64,000 nt of DNA from a virus. The stretch is from positions 57,066 through 121,065 of IMG/VR virus record IMGVR_UViG_3300024265_000033. One strand, 5' to 3'. Below, piece by piece: positions 6,827 to 14,622 of this stretch (position 1 is its first letter; each line of letters starts with the position of its first letter). The position numbers were made by a program, and so were the translations under genes. The notes below the pieces were generated by a model. The model made no database searches. It had not been told where the DNA came from and saw nothing but the letters and a program-made list of their open reading frames with translations.

Positions 6827-8730
6827 TAAGCGGCCTCCTTGGATACCCCGTCGATTAACTCAACTTTGAAAGTATTGTCAACAATCGATTTGAATATCGA
6901 GTTGTGCTCAATCAATATTGTACACCCTTGGAGTGTTTCAATCAAGCGTAAAGCCTTTTCCATGCTAGATTCACTGAGATCTTTGAAATACTCGTCAAAA
7001 ATCCTCAGGTTCATGGGGCTATCCCCTCTTGCTGAAACTATTTCGGATAGTGCTAGATCAACCGCGAGTTGTATTCTTCTAAATTGGCCGCCCGAGTATA
7101 GCCCAAGAGGACGCTTGTGCCCGTCAATTGTGACTTCGACCTTGATTTTAGAAACTTCTCCGGAACCTGATAGGTTTGAGAAATCAATTTTAATAGGTAG
7201 TTCAAATAGTTCTGATAAGAATCTGTTTGATTTACGGGTAAGTTCGGAAAGTAGTCCTTGGAATACATATTGCTTTACCTCCTTGAACCCATCTTTCAGG
7301 GCCAATAGTCTGTTACCGTGGTCTGTTAGAACCTTTAGGTTTTCTCTGAGCGTCTTGGTTTCTTTCTGAGTCTTGGTTAGAGCGGTCTTGATTTCCTTGA
7401 GCTTCTTGTCAAAATGCGCTCCATCCCGAGCCTCTTCTTTTTCAATCATAGTGAAGATGCGGTCTTGCTCATCATTTTTACTAATCAGTTCTTTCTCCAC
7501 TAGAGAGATCTTTTTGAGCTGAGTCTCAACCTCCGAGAGTGCGTACTCTTCTCGCTTTAACATAGTCTTGATAGAAGAGATTCCTTCTTGTAGCTCACTC
7601 GTGGTAGGTATTTCCATGCCCTCCAACTCTTTTAGTAGGCCCTCTCGCTCTTGTGCGAATTCCTGCTTTTCATGTTGCTGTTCTTCTATAGCCACTTTGA
7701 AGTGGGATTTATCAATCTTTTCGAGTACGGTGCCACATGTCGGGCAGGCTTTGTCCTTGGGATTCTTGAGGTCTTTTATCTTATTGACGGCCTTGAGCAT
7801 CTGGCCTTCGAGCTTTTGTACTTGAAACTCCAGCCGCTTTACACTGAGCTTCTTAGACTCTAAGCCTCTGAGTTCTTCTTTGAATCTGGCTTTTTCTTCT
7901 ATAAGTTCTCTTATGCCCTTATTTATGCGGTCACGCTCTACCAGACATTCCTCTTCTGTGAACTCGGCGTGAGTCTTGAGGAGTTGTTTTACCTGATTCC
8001 CTATGGTATCCGAAGAATCCCGGAGTTCCGCTATCTTTTCCTGCTTTTCCCGGTTAAAGACAGATTTGAGTTGCTCTATATTGCTCAATTCCGACTCATA
8101 TCGCTCTTCTACGGATCTCTGACGCTCCAAGTCTTTCTTTATAGCCATGAGATCTAAGTCATTCTCTTTAATCTCAGCCAGTGTTTTCTTTCTGGCTCTG
8201 TCAAATATCATGAGGTCTTGGATCTCGGAGAGGATCTTACCCTTTTGATCCTCTGTGGCTGTTACAAATTTGTTAGGGTAGTTTTGGGCAAAGTACACGG
8301 ACTGACAAAAGGTTTCAAAGCTCATGCCGATGTACTCTTCAATCATCTTTTGAGTCTCTTTGGCATCCTTACCCTTTTCAGTGGTAGATCCCTTCCGCCA
8401 TGTGAAATGCATCCCTAGTTCATTTGGCTTACGAGTCCTGAATATGTACGTCTCGTCATCTTTACTGTCCTCGTTGAAATATACCTCAACTGAACAAGAT
8501 TTTTGCCCCTCTCGAATCACATCGTCTACATTGGCGTCTTTGGGAATCTTGCCGAACAGGCCCCAACATAGCGCATTTAGAATAGCTGATTTGCCCGATC
8601 CTTCGGGGGTATTGTCGTCATAATTAAAACCGTCAACTAGCGTAGTGCCTTCTGGAAAGTTAAATTCTAGATACTCCCAACTCAGAAAGTTCTTAACTAT
8701 AATCTTACTGGGCGTCTTATCGGATGTCAT
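6826..8730 (-). CDS. 46: SbcC/Rad50-type recombination nuclease ATPase (T4 gp46-like)
   Basis: 634 residues. Walker A is GSGKS (44-48); long coiled coils flank a zinc hook CPTC (329-332); the ABC signature LYSGGQFRR and the Walker B/D-loop IFDEYF lie in the last 100 residues. With the adjacent phosphoesterase (gp47-like) it forms the Mre11/Rad50-type complex that resects DNA ends for recombination-dependent replication. The genes overlap by four bases, which helps equimolar synthesis. At 634 residues it is somewhat longer than T4 gp46. Confidence 0.93.
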   Translation of the reverse strand: MTSDKTPSKIIVKNFLSWEYLEFNFPEGTTLVDGFNYDDNTPEGSGKSAILNALCWGLFGKIPKDANVDDVIREGQKSCSVEVYFNEDSKDDETYIFRTRKPNELGMHFTWRKGSTTEKGKDAKETQKMIEEYIGMSFETFCQSVYFAQNYPNKFVTATEDQKGKILSEIQDLMIFDRARKKTLAEIKENDLDLMAIKKDLERQRSVEERYESELSNIEQLKSVFNREKQEKIAELRDSSDTIGNQVKQLLKTHAEFTEEECLVERDRINKGIRELIEEKARFKEELRGLESKKLSVKRLEFQVQKLEGQMLKAVNKIKDLKNPKDKACPTCGTVLEKIDKSHFKVAIEEQQHEKQEFAQEREGLLKELEGMEIPTTSELQEGISSIKTMLKREEYALSEVETQLKKISLVEKELISKNDEQDRIFTMIEKEEARDGAHFDKKLKEIKTALTKTQKETKTLRENLKVLTDHGNRLLALKDGFKEVKQYVFQGLLSELTRKSNRFLSELFELPIKIDFSNLSGSGEVSKIKVEVTIDGHKRPLGLYSGGQFRRIQLAVDLALSEIVSARGDSPMNLRIFDEYFKDLSESSMEKALRLIETLQGCTILIEHNSIFKSIVDNTFKVELIDGVSKEAA

Positions 8731-9662
8731 ACAACGTCATCCATTATCCTAAGTCCCAACTTTAGAGTCTCTTTATCTAGATTTTTGACATCCTTAGCCC
8801 ATGTACTAAACTTCTCGTGGTTAGAGGCAGTCTCTGAGATGGCAGCACTTCCGTACTCTTCCTCATCAGGACGTTCTATAAATTTTACTCCCGGGAATTT
8901 GGACTTATCCACACTTGCAATCGCTTCCGGCGTGCCTGTGAGGATTACCCGGTAATGATTATTAGATCTGGGTGCGAAGCCTTTAGTGGCTTCTACTTCT
9001 ACTGTGACGTGTCTGGGAAATGGTGTGGGAATGGTTGTGAGTTTTTGGGTTTTAGTATCGTAAGTGCCTATATATTTGTCCTGATCCGTCTCTCCAAAGC
9101 TATGTGAAAAGGGAGTGCCTAAGTATGTCAGATTTTTGTAATGTTGAAACATATGAAAGTGACCGGAAATAATAGGGATGCTGTCTGGTAGATCTGATTG
9201 ATCGATCCCGTTTTCTTCCACAAAGCCATTGCCGAAATCAAAGTCGTTGACGCCCTGATGAATAAATACGGCTGAACAAGTTTTCTCTAGGATCTTCAGC
9301 TCTTCTCGGAACTGTTTAAGATCGCTCAAGAAAGGCATGAATCCTAGGCCATCTTCGCTTTCCCAAGCCTCGTCAACAACCTGTACGTTTTTAAGCTCCT
9401 GTAAAGGTCTGAGTGCGTGATCGTTACACTCAAGGTTGTGCCAATCGTGGTTCCCTACCAATACAATATGCTCTAATTCAGAGTCTTTGAAGTAGTCAAA
9501 CCAAAGATTGAAACACTTTGATCTGACTACTTCTTTTGTGTCTAACATATCTCCGAGCCAAATGACAGGATTTGCTAGATCCTCGACCATAGCCATAAGG
9601 GTTATGATCTGATCGATATTGCTCGGTTTTGCATGGGGGTCGCCTACTACCGTATAATTCAT
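8727..9662 (-). CDS. 47: SbcD/Mre11-type recombination nuclease (T4 gp47-like)
   Basis: 311 residues. Phosphoesterase motifs are GDPHAK (7-12; most relatives have GDxH), GDMLD (37-41), GNHDWH (70-75) and SGHFH (166-170). This is the nuclease subunit that acts with the downstream ATPase to resect double-strand ends. It overlaps both neighbours by ATGA. The order UvsX, gp47, gp46 keeps the recombination genes in one transcript. Confidence 0.92.
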   Translation of the reverse strand: MNYTVVGDPHAKPSNIDQIITLMAMVEDLANPVIWLGDMLDTKEVVRSKCFNLWFDYFKDSELEHIVLVGNHDWHNLECNDHALRPLQELKNVQVVDEAWESEDGLGFMPFLSDLKQFREELKILEKTCSAVFIHQGVNDFDFGNGFVEENGIDQSDLPDSIPIISGHFHMFQHYKNLTYLGTPFSHSFGETDQDKYIGTYDTKTQKLTTIPTPFPRHVTVEVEATKGFAPRSNNHYRVILTGTPEAIASVDKSKFPGVKFIERPDEEEYGSAAISETASNHEKFSTWAKDVKNLDKETLKLGLRIMDDVV

Positions 9663-10522
9663 TCCTTAAATTCCATTCCCTTGGCCGTAATGTCAATCAC
9701 TGTCGTTTTTGCCAGCCCGGTGGAATCTTCTACTAAATGGTTCTTATATAAAGTCCATTGAACTCTAGCTCCGATCCGTTTCTTCTTACCGCCTACTGTA
9801 GTTTCTATCCAAGCTTTACGAGAAGTCTGATAGGTTAGACTTGAGAAGAAATCTACTGCATTTCCGCCAGCATTTGATTTGCCGGGAGAGCCTAAGTTGT
9901 TGTAAGTTTGATTGATGACCAAGATGTGAACTTTGTCCTTCAATAATTTAGGGACAATCCTACGAAAGCCTCGCTTATTGATCTTAGCTGCGAGTCCTAA
10001 CTGGAGGGTATCGTCCACTTCAGATTCTACCTCTTTGATGGACGGAGTGTTGCCCAGCGAGTCAAAGATAACGAGGATTTTACCATCCGGGTCCGCATCT
10101 TTAATGGCGTTCCACCAATGGTCTATGCCATCATAAGCTTCTTCTAAATATTCTGGCTGAACCCGAGCCACATCGTCAGGATTCACTCCCCAAGATTCAA
10201 GTCGTGCTCGCGTGGTCTTCTTCTCTGTGTCTACTAGAATAACGTAGACGCCCTGTTCTAAGGCGCATCTCATAGCTTCGATTGTGGCTGAGGTCTTTCC
10301 CGAGTCTGTGTTGCCCGCGATCATGTGGACATACCCGAAGGGTAGGCCCTTAGTGCTCGCCATCTTTTGCCACCATTCCGGCATGATTACGAAATCGGAG
10401 TCTTCTGTAGGCGTAGTGAGTTCCGCGCCAGTTGAGATAGTTTTAGCCTTTTCCGCATCCTTAAAGGTCTTGCGGATCTTATCTGCCAAAGCTCCCATGC
10501 TGATTTTTTTCTTCTCGCTCAT
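9659..10522 (-). CDS. uvsX: RecA/UvsX-type recombinase
   Basis: 287 residues. The RecA core is present: Walker A GNTDSGKT (70-77), catalytic-region acid in VDTEK (about 95-99), Walker B LVIFDSLG and the NQTYNN loop typical of phage UvsX proteins. It forms filaments on single-stranded DNA and pairs homologous strands. The first eight residues (MSEKKKIS) are identical to those of the next gene upstream, within a 27-base perfect repeat. It is shorter than E. coli RecA because the C-terminal domain is reduced. Confidence 0.9.
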   Translation of the reverse strand: MSEKKKISMGALADKIRKTFKDAEKAKTISTGAELTTPTEDSDFVIMPEWWQKMASTKGLPFGYVHMIAGNTDSGKTSATIEAMRCALEQGVYVILVDTEKKTTRARLESWGVNPDDVARVQPEYLEEAYDGIDHWWNAIKDADPDGKILVIFDSLGNTPSIKEVESEVDDTLQLGLAAKINKRGFRRIVPKLLKDKVHILVINQTYNNLGSPGKSNAGGNAVDFFSSLTYQTSRKAWIETTVGGKKKRIGARVQWTLYKNHLVEDSTGLAKTTVIDITAKGMEFKE

Positions 10523-10523
10523 T
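10497..10523 (-). repeat. 27-bp direct repeat, copy 1 (start of uvsX)
   Basis: A 27-base stretch covering the uvsX start codon and the first eight codons. It is identical to positions 10700-10726 at the start of the neighbouring small gene. Confidence 0.85.
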
Positions 10524-10725
10524 CTTCTACCTCAATATCTAAATCGCTTAATATGTCATCCACAATCTTATTTGCACTTTTCTTATATATTCTATGAATT
10601 TCCAAGCTATTAAAGCCTTTAGTGCAGTCAAAACCAAAATCCTTCAGGAGAGTTTCAAATCCTACCTCTGCTCTGGCGTACAATCCATTGTAATCACTTA
10701 TGCTGATTTTTTTCTTCTCGCTCAT
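10519..10725 (-). CDS. small protein sharing its N-terminus with UvsX
   Basis: 68 residues. It begins MSEKKKIS, exactly as UvsX does, then diverges (DYNGLYARAEVGFETLL) and ends in an acidic tail (DDILSDLDIEVEE). It overlaps uvsX by ATGA. The shared leader looks like a duplicated translation start that either gave rise to a new small gene or maintains equal expression. No domain is recognised; a role as a UvsX partner is only a guess from position. Confidence 0.6.
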   Translation of the reverse strand: MSEKKKISISDYNGLYARAEVGFETLLKDFGFDCTKGFNSLEIHRIYKKSANKIVDDILSDLDIEVEE

Positions 10726-10726
10726 T
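10700..10726 (-). repeat. 27-bp direct repeat, copy 2 (start of small gene)
   Basis: Perfect second copy of the 10497-10523 sequence, 203 bases away, again covering a start codon and eight codons. Confidence 0.85.
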
Positions 10727-10740
10727 TAGCCTCTCCTATT

Positions 10741-10899
10741 TCAGTAACTCTTGTGCTTCTCTAAATAATAAAAGAAGCTTAAACTAAGTATTCCAAAAAT
10801 AATACCAGTAAATGTGAAGCCGCTGGCAAATGCTACCATAGTTAAGGGTATAGTGCCGCAAATCAGTCCGCCACTTAGGGGGTATAGCCAATCCTTCAC
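10741..10899 (-). CDS. small two-helix membrane protein (52 aa)
   Basis: 52 residues from GTG 10899, placed immediately after the upstream TAA; AAGGAGAT, seven to eight bases ahead, is the ribosome site. Two hydrophobic stretches, about 8-24 and 27-44, predict two membrane helices, with a basic tail (EKHKSY). It fills the space between coupled genes. The size would allow a holin-like protein, but nothing specific shows that. Confidence 0.6.
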   Translation of the reverse strand: MKDWLYPLSGGLICGTIPLTMVAFASGFTFTGIIFGILSLSFFYYLEKHKSY

Positions 10900-11280
10900 T
10901 TAATCTCCTTTTGAAATCTGCCTATAAAATATATGAGCGTTCTCGAAGATCTTCAGATTGGCTTTGAGGAAATCAATGCGAGCACCTGACAGCTCTAGAG
11001 CTTCCCTAGCTTCTCTATAATCTTTCATAGCTTTCGCGTTCATTTTCTTTTCTGTAACTGTCTTACCCGGAGCTTCGTTAACACAATCCGCTTCCACTAC
11101 GTCAATCAGAGTCTGAAACCCGATCTTTTGCTCATCAAGGGAGAGCTTGACTGTCAATATGTTATGGCTAAGAGCTAGGAATTTAGGTGCGAGTTCTTCT
11201 GCTTCATGAATCTTCACATTCTTTGAAGGAAGCATCTCGATATGTTCGCTGATTAGTTTTTGAATGTCTTGGAAATCCAT
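10900..11280 (-). CDS. helical protein, possible UvsY-like recombination mediator
   Basis: 126 residues. I chose ATG 11280 because the GGGAGG site abuts the earlier ATG at 11286 but is well spaced from this one. The protein is mostly helical, with a charged middle (VTEKKMNAKAMKDYREAREAL) and a KANLKIFENAHIFYRQ end. Its place just upstream of uvsX and its composition resemble UvsY-type single-strand-DNA mediators, but I see no diagnostic motif. A promoter (11304-11332) lies directly before it. Confidence 0.55.
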   Translation of the reverse strand: MDFQDIQKLISEHIEMLPSKNVKIHEAEELAPKFLALSHNILTVKLSLDEQKIGFQTLIDVVEADCVNEAPGKTVTEKKMNAKAMKDYREAREALELSGARIDFLKANLKIFENAHIFYRQISKGD

Positions 11281-11303
11281 TTTCATCCTCCCGGGTAATA
11301 ACA

Positions 11304-11332
11304 ATAGTACCTCCTTTGCCGCGTAAAGTCAA
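11304..11332 (-). promoter_or_regulatory. promoter TTGACT-N17-TACTAT for the recombination operon
   Basis: Minus strand: TTGACT (11327-11332), 17 bases, TACTAT (11304-11309). The start point would lie about 17 bases before ATG 11280 with GGGAGG between. It sits in the only gap between the spanin-like gene and the recombination genes, so it probably drives 11280 leftwards through uvsX, 47 and 46. Confidence 0.55.
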
Positions 11333-11333
11333 T

Positions 11334-12308
11334 CTAAAAACTCAAGTTGACATTAAAGAAGTAATTTACTCCACTTTTAGTCCAACCCATTCCCGGCCCA
11401 ATATAAGTATTGGTTAGGATCGAGGGGAAAGGTCTATATGAAAAAGGCATAAGGTGTAGTCCGGGTTCCGCGAAATCCGTATCTACATCAAATCCTAGAT
11501 GTACAAACTTCCAAGTCAAATCATTTCTTGATTTACCGTATCCGCTTGTACTAAAATTTATGGCGGGCCTCATGAAGGCTCCACTTATATTGGCTCCGAC
11601 ATTGAACCCGCCATTAATATGAGGTGCCCAAAGTAGGAACCGCTCACGCACATCCGGTCGTGTCGGATCTATGTAAGCTACCCCGTCTACAATAGGCAAC
11701 GGATATGGTACATCTTTCCACTTTTTCAAGTCGGGTCGCCTCTTCTTAGCCAGTCCGTTTTCCTTGGCTATAAAATAGGCTTTAGAATATACCTTTACCC
11801 TTCCCGTTTTCTCATCAATAGTCTGTAGATTTTTGACGTGAATCTCAAATTCATAGTTTCTCTTATATGTTCGGCCATCGTGCTTGATAAGGATGTATCC
11901 AATGGGAGGGCTGTCTTCTCCCGCAATCCGTAGCTCGTTGAGTACATAATTTCGGGTACCTCTTTTTGTTTGGAAATAGTAGTCCGGTCCATCTTGCTTT
12001 TGGACATGTTTTCCAATGAGATACGTTGCGTCGGATAATAGCTTGATGCGCTCATCTTTGGATCTAGACACTTCAGCCCAATCCCGCTTAGCTCGCTTGT
12101 GTAAATCTTTTTGTCCTTGATAATCTGATTCAAGCTTTGCAGTATATTTGGTGAGTTGCTCATATTTTTCCTTCGTCCCTATTAAATCTGCGTACTTACG
12201 CTTTTCTGTGGCATCTCTGTATGCTGAATATGCGAAAAAGCCTATACCAAGGACTGTGGCCATGACGAGAAGTTGTCCTATGTATTTTTCGAATATCTTT
12301 TTTATCAT
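11334..12308 (-). CDS. inner-membrane anchored coiled-coil protein with beta-rich C-terminus (spanin-like)
   Basis: 324 residues. An N-terminal membrane helix (about 12-30) is followed by a charged coiled coil (about 33-95), a soluble middle domain, and a C-terminal segment (about 230-324) of alternating hydrophobic strands (GGFNVGANISGAF, NYFFNVNLSF) that ends in phenylalanine, as outer-membrane beta proteins do. No cysteine lipobox is present. It overlaps the holin-like gene by ATGA. I infer a protein that bridges inner and outer membranes at lysis. This is not an established family assignment; a structural membrane protein is the alternative. Confidence 0.5.
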   Translation of the reverse strand: MIKKIFEKYIGQLLVMATVLGIGFFAYSAYRDATEKRKYADLIGTKEKYEQLTKYTAKLESDYQGQKDLHKRAKRDWAEVSRSKDERIKLLSDATYLIGKHVQKQDGPDYYFQTKRGTRNYVLNELRIAGEDSPPIGYILIKHDGRTYKRNYEFEIHVKNLQTIDEKTGRVKVYSKAYFIAKENGLAKKRRPDLKKWKDVPYPLPIVDGVAYIDPTRPDVRERFLLWAPHINGGFNVGANISGAFMRPAINFSTSGYGKSRNDLTWKFVHLGFDVDTDFAEPGLHLMPFSYRPFPSILTNTYIGPGMGWTKSGVNYFFNVNLSF

Positions 12309-12547
12309 TTTTTGAACGCCTCAATCAATCTCTTGCCTTGATACCCGAGTACAGCCACAGTTAATGCCGTGAGGTCCTCAAACGTCGTGACTGGAGTCAT
12401 GGCGATCTTGACTAGAATAAGCATCATGGCAATATTGGTCAACGATACCAGATTGTTAGAATCATTGATACGCAAATACTGCATGACCTTCTTTGCGCCT
12501 TTGAAAATACCCTTTGCTTGTGCGTTGATTTTATTCGTTAGGCTCAT
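12305..12547 (-). CDS. holin-like small membrane protein
   Basis: 80 residues. A basic N-terminus is followed by DSNNLVSLTNIAMMLILVKI (about 29-48), a clear membrane helix, then a weaker second hydrophobic segment (LTALTVAVLGYQGKRLI). This NSLxSLTNIA plus KR-tail layout is one I associate with small phage proteins often annotated as holins. The TGA overlaps the spanin-like gene. Role in lysis timing is inferred. Confidence 0.5.
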   Translation of the reverse strand: MSLTNKINAQAKGIFKGAKKVMQYLRINDSNNLVSLTNIAMMLILVKIAMTPVTTFEDLTALTVAVLGYQGKRLIEAFKK

Positions 12548-13548
12548 TAAAACTCCCCGTCAACTATATTCAGGAAGTTCTCTCGCACCATTAGGGCTGC
12601 GCTTTGTCCTACATATTTAGTCACTTTCTTCCGGTCTGTTTTCTCCAGCGTGTCGAAAAACTCCTGCTCTTCTTTCAAGAAGTCCTCGATGATGTCCTTG
12701 GAAAACAGTCCCATAATCTTACCGAAATCCTTTTGTGTGACCTCTCCTATCTTGGAGAGGACGTTGCGGAGCCTGTTTTTAGTGATAAAAAGATTGGCTT
12801 TCATGAGAGCGATTGTGGCTGCCTCGCTGAGAGGCTCTGGAGGAGCTTTAGTCTTACGCGTTCCGCCGTCACCTGTCTTCTCTTTGAACTTGGCGTTTTT
12901 GTTCTTCAAAATCAGACGCTCCTGAGAAAATAGGAAGAGCGGCACAATAGGACGAATCACTACACCCTCACACATATTGCCTTCAATTTCCGGTAGGCCC
13001 AACTTAGCTGGGATTGTAGTCTGAAACTCATTAGAATACGCTAGACACTCTTCCAGAGAGCCTGTGAGTAATGTTTCGCTGTAAGGAATACCCGCTTCTT
13101 CGCATAAAGCATTTACATGCTCCACGGAGAGATACTTCCCATCCACTTTGATATCAAAGGCTACGAACTCTTGGCCGGGAGCATAGAAAACTCCCGATTG
13201 TACTTTTGATTGATCCACATTAGGTACATCCTTGTGTGGATAGATCCCTCCGTAGAGTTCGCCGAATACTGCGACTTCATCTGCGCCCGTGACTGCCAAG
13301 ATATTCAGTACGCTCTGTCCGTATTTCTTTATGATAGTGTCATAACAAAAGAACTTCTCGTCATCTTTTATAAAACCGGTGCGTTTTGCTGCCCGGATAC
13401 CTTCTACACTGGCCCATAGGCTGAAATTGGAGCCGTGGATCTTTTCTTGTACGACGAAGGTTTGCTTGGCATGACCCTCCTCTGTAATTCGGTTGACGAA
13501 TTTGTCCCGGTACGAATTTTCAATGCTACTGTATTTTTTGAATTCCAT
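12547..13548 (-). CDS. rnl2: T4 Rnl2-type RNA ligase
   Basis: 333 residues. The nucleotidyl lysine is K36 in QEKIHGSNFSLW, the Rnl2 form of motif I. Further motifs are VFGELYGG (motif III region), EGVVIRP (motif IV) and LILKNKNAKFKEK (motif V). These enzymes seal nicks in double-stranded RNA using ATP. In phages they repair RNAs cut by host defence nucleases. The HD/kinase protein at the left edge and the HAD phosphatase in the plus operon could be partners. The C-terminal helical domain is intact. Confidence 0.9.
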   Translation of the reverse strand: MEFKKYSSIENSYRDKFVNRITEEGHAKQTFVVQEKIHGSNFSLWASVEGIRAAKRTGFIKDDEKFFCYDTIIKKYGQSVLNILAVTGADEVAVFGELYGGIYPHKDVPNVDQSKVQSGVFYAPGQEFVAFDIKVDGKYLSVEHVNALCEEAGIPYSETLLTGSLEECLAYSNEFQTTIPAKLGLPEIEGNMCEGVVIRPIVPLFLFSQERLILKNKNAKFKEKTGDGGTRKTKAPPEPLSEAATIALMKANLFITKNRLRNVLSKIGEVTQKDFGKIMGLFSKDIIEDFLKEEQEFFDTLEKTDRKKVTKYVGQSAALMVRENFLNIVDGEF

Positions 13549-13727
13549 TATTTAGCTCTTTCTTCTGCGCAAGTTTTGTTACATTCTTCCAAGGTGTCAC
13601 AAATAGCTAGAACATCAACTCCGTAGCTACATACAAATTTAGGTTCATATTTACTGCAAAAAGCTCCCTCTTTTACTGTATAACTGCAGCCAGTTAAAAA
13701 AAGAAGTAATATCAATGCTTTCTTCAC
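13548..13727 (-). CDS. small cysteine-rich lipoprotein (59 aa)
   Basis: 59 residues, below routine gene-calling size. GTG 13727 overlaps the upstream stop as GTGA, and the TAA overlaps the RNA-ligase ATG as TAATG, so both ends are fixed by coupling. The signal KKALILLLFLTGC ends in a lipobox, with C14 the lipidated cysteine. Five further cysteines follow (FCSK, FVCS, AICD, EECN, KTCA), enough for disulphides in the periplasm. Function unknown; superinfection exclusion or an o-spanin role are possible but unsupported. Confidence 0.65.
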   Translation of the reverse strand: MKKALILLLFLTGCSYTVKEGAFCSKYEPKFVCSYGVDVLAICDTLEECNKTCAEERAK

Positions 13728-14386
13728 GCTGTTTTTCTTTTAGCTAACACGTCTTCGAACGCTGCGAGCACTCTAGCTTCAAGCTCTGCCATCGTGCCGT
13801 TGTTGTCAATCCGCTGGCACTTCTCGCCAATCTCAAGCACATACTTTTCAGAAGCATGTGGGTTATCGCCTAGCTGGGCTTCAGCTCCGTAGTTGTGAAC
13901 GAAGAACGGAAAGAATTCGGCTTCTGTGTTCTCAGCAAAGAAGTTGTACTCATTCCAAAAGCGCATGTCAGTCACCACAAAGATACCATCTTCTGGCAAA
14001 TCAAGGGTAGCTCCGAGGCAATGAACTTGCTCTTCCACATTCCTAAGGACTTCCGTGCCGACATATTGAGCCGCTTCCCTTGGGGTGTGTAACACTTTAC
14101 CGATGTGCGGTCGGATATGGGCATCAAAATTAGGCTTGAGGCCAAAAGATTCAATAAGTTCAACGGTGTTGATGGAATCTAAATTGATAAGGTTTTCAAG
14201 TTCCTTTTCCTTCACGGCAGGATCGTCCAGAGAAGCCCGGGGGATTCCCAAGACCTTGGAACAAGTATCTTTGAGTCGGGCAGCCAGAGTGACTTCCACT
14301 ACCGAAGGGAATGCCTTCTTGATAATCTCAAATGATGTTGTTTTACCTGATCCTTTTACTCCAGTTAGTCCGATGAATGTCCTCAT
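13724..14386 (-). CDS. deoxynucleoside monophosphate kinase (T4 gp1-like)
   Basis: 220 residues. The P-loop is GVKGSGKT (9-16); EAAQYVGTEVLRN and VVTDMRFWNEYNFF match phage dNMP kinases that phosphorylate dNMPs to dNDPs. The gene overlaps both neighbours. It would complement the ribonucleotide reductase, ThyX and dUTPase encoded elsewhere in the window. Confidence 0.85.
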   Translation of the reverse strand: MRTFIGLTGVKGSGKTTSFEIIKKAFPSVVEVTLAARLKDTCSKVLGIPRASLDDPAVKEKELENLINLDSINTVELIESFGLKPNFDAHIRPHIGKVLHTPREAAQYVGTEVLRNVEEQVHCLGATLDLPEDGIFVVTDMRFWNEYNFFAENTEAEFFPFFVHNYGAEAQLGDNPHASEKYVLEIGEKCQRIDNNGTMAELEARVLAAFEDVLAKRKTA

Positions 14387-14622
14387 TTAATTTCTCCTTT
14401 ATCTACTAATTTAACGCCTTTAATTATAGTCGTAACTTTTACGGGTACCATTTTGAATAATGCCCCCTCTTCCTTTTCGTCAGAAACAATCGCCCTTTTA
14501 TCGTTCATCAAATAGAAAGTAACTTCGTCAGTTTCGTCATTGTATTCGCACACATAAGGAATATAATTTCCAGTGGCATCTACTAGTCTTTTGTTATCCG
14601 CGTTTTGGGGGTTATAAATCAT
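14383..14622 (-). CDS. hypothetical protein
   Basis: 79 residues, overlapping both the polymerase gene and the dNMP kinase by four bases. It starts MIYNPQNADNKRLVDATG and contains a CEYNDETDEVTFYLMND strand pair. A small beta-rich protein of a type often found beside phage replication genes; no function can be assigned. Confidence 0.6.
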   Translation of the reverse strand: MIYNPQNADNKRLVDATGNYIPYVCEYNDETDEVTFYLMNDKRAIVSDEKEEGALFKMVPVKVTTIIKGVKLVDKGEIK

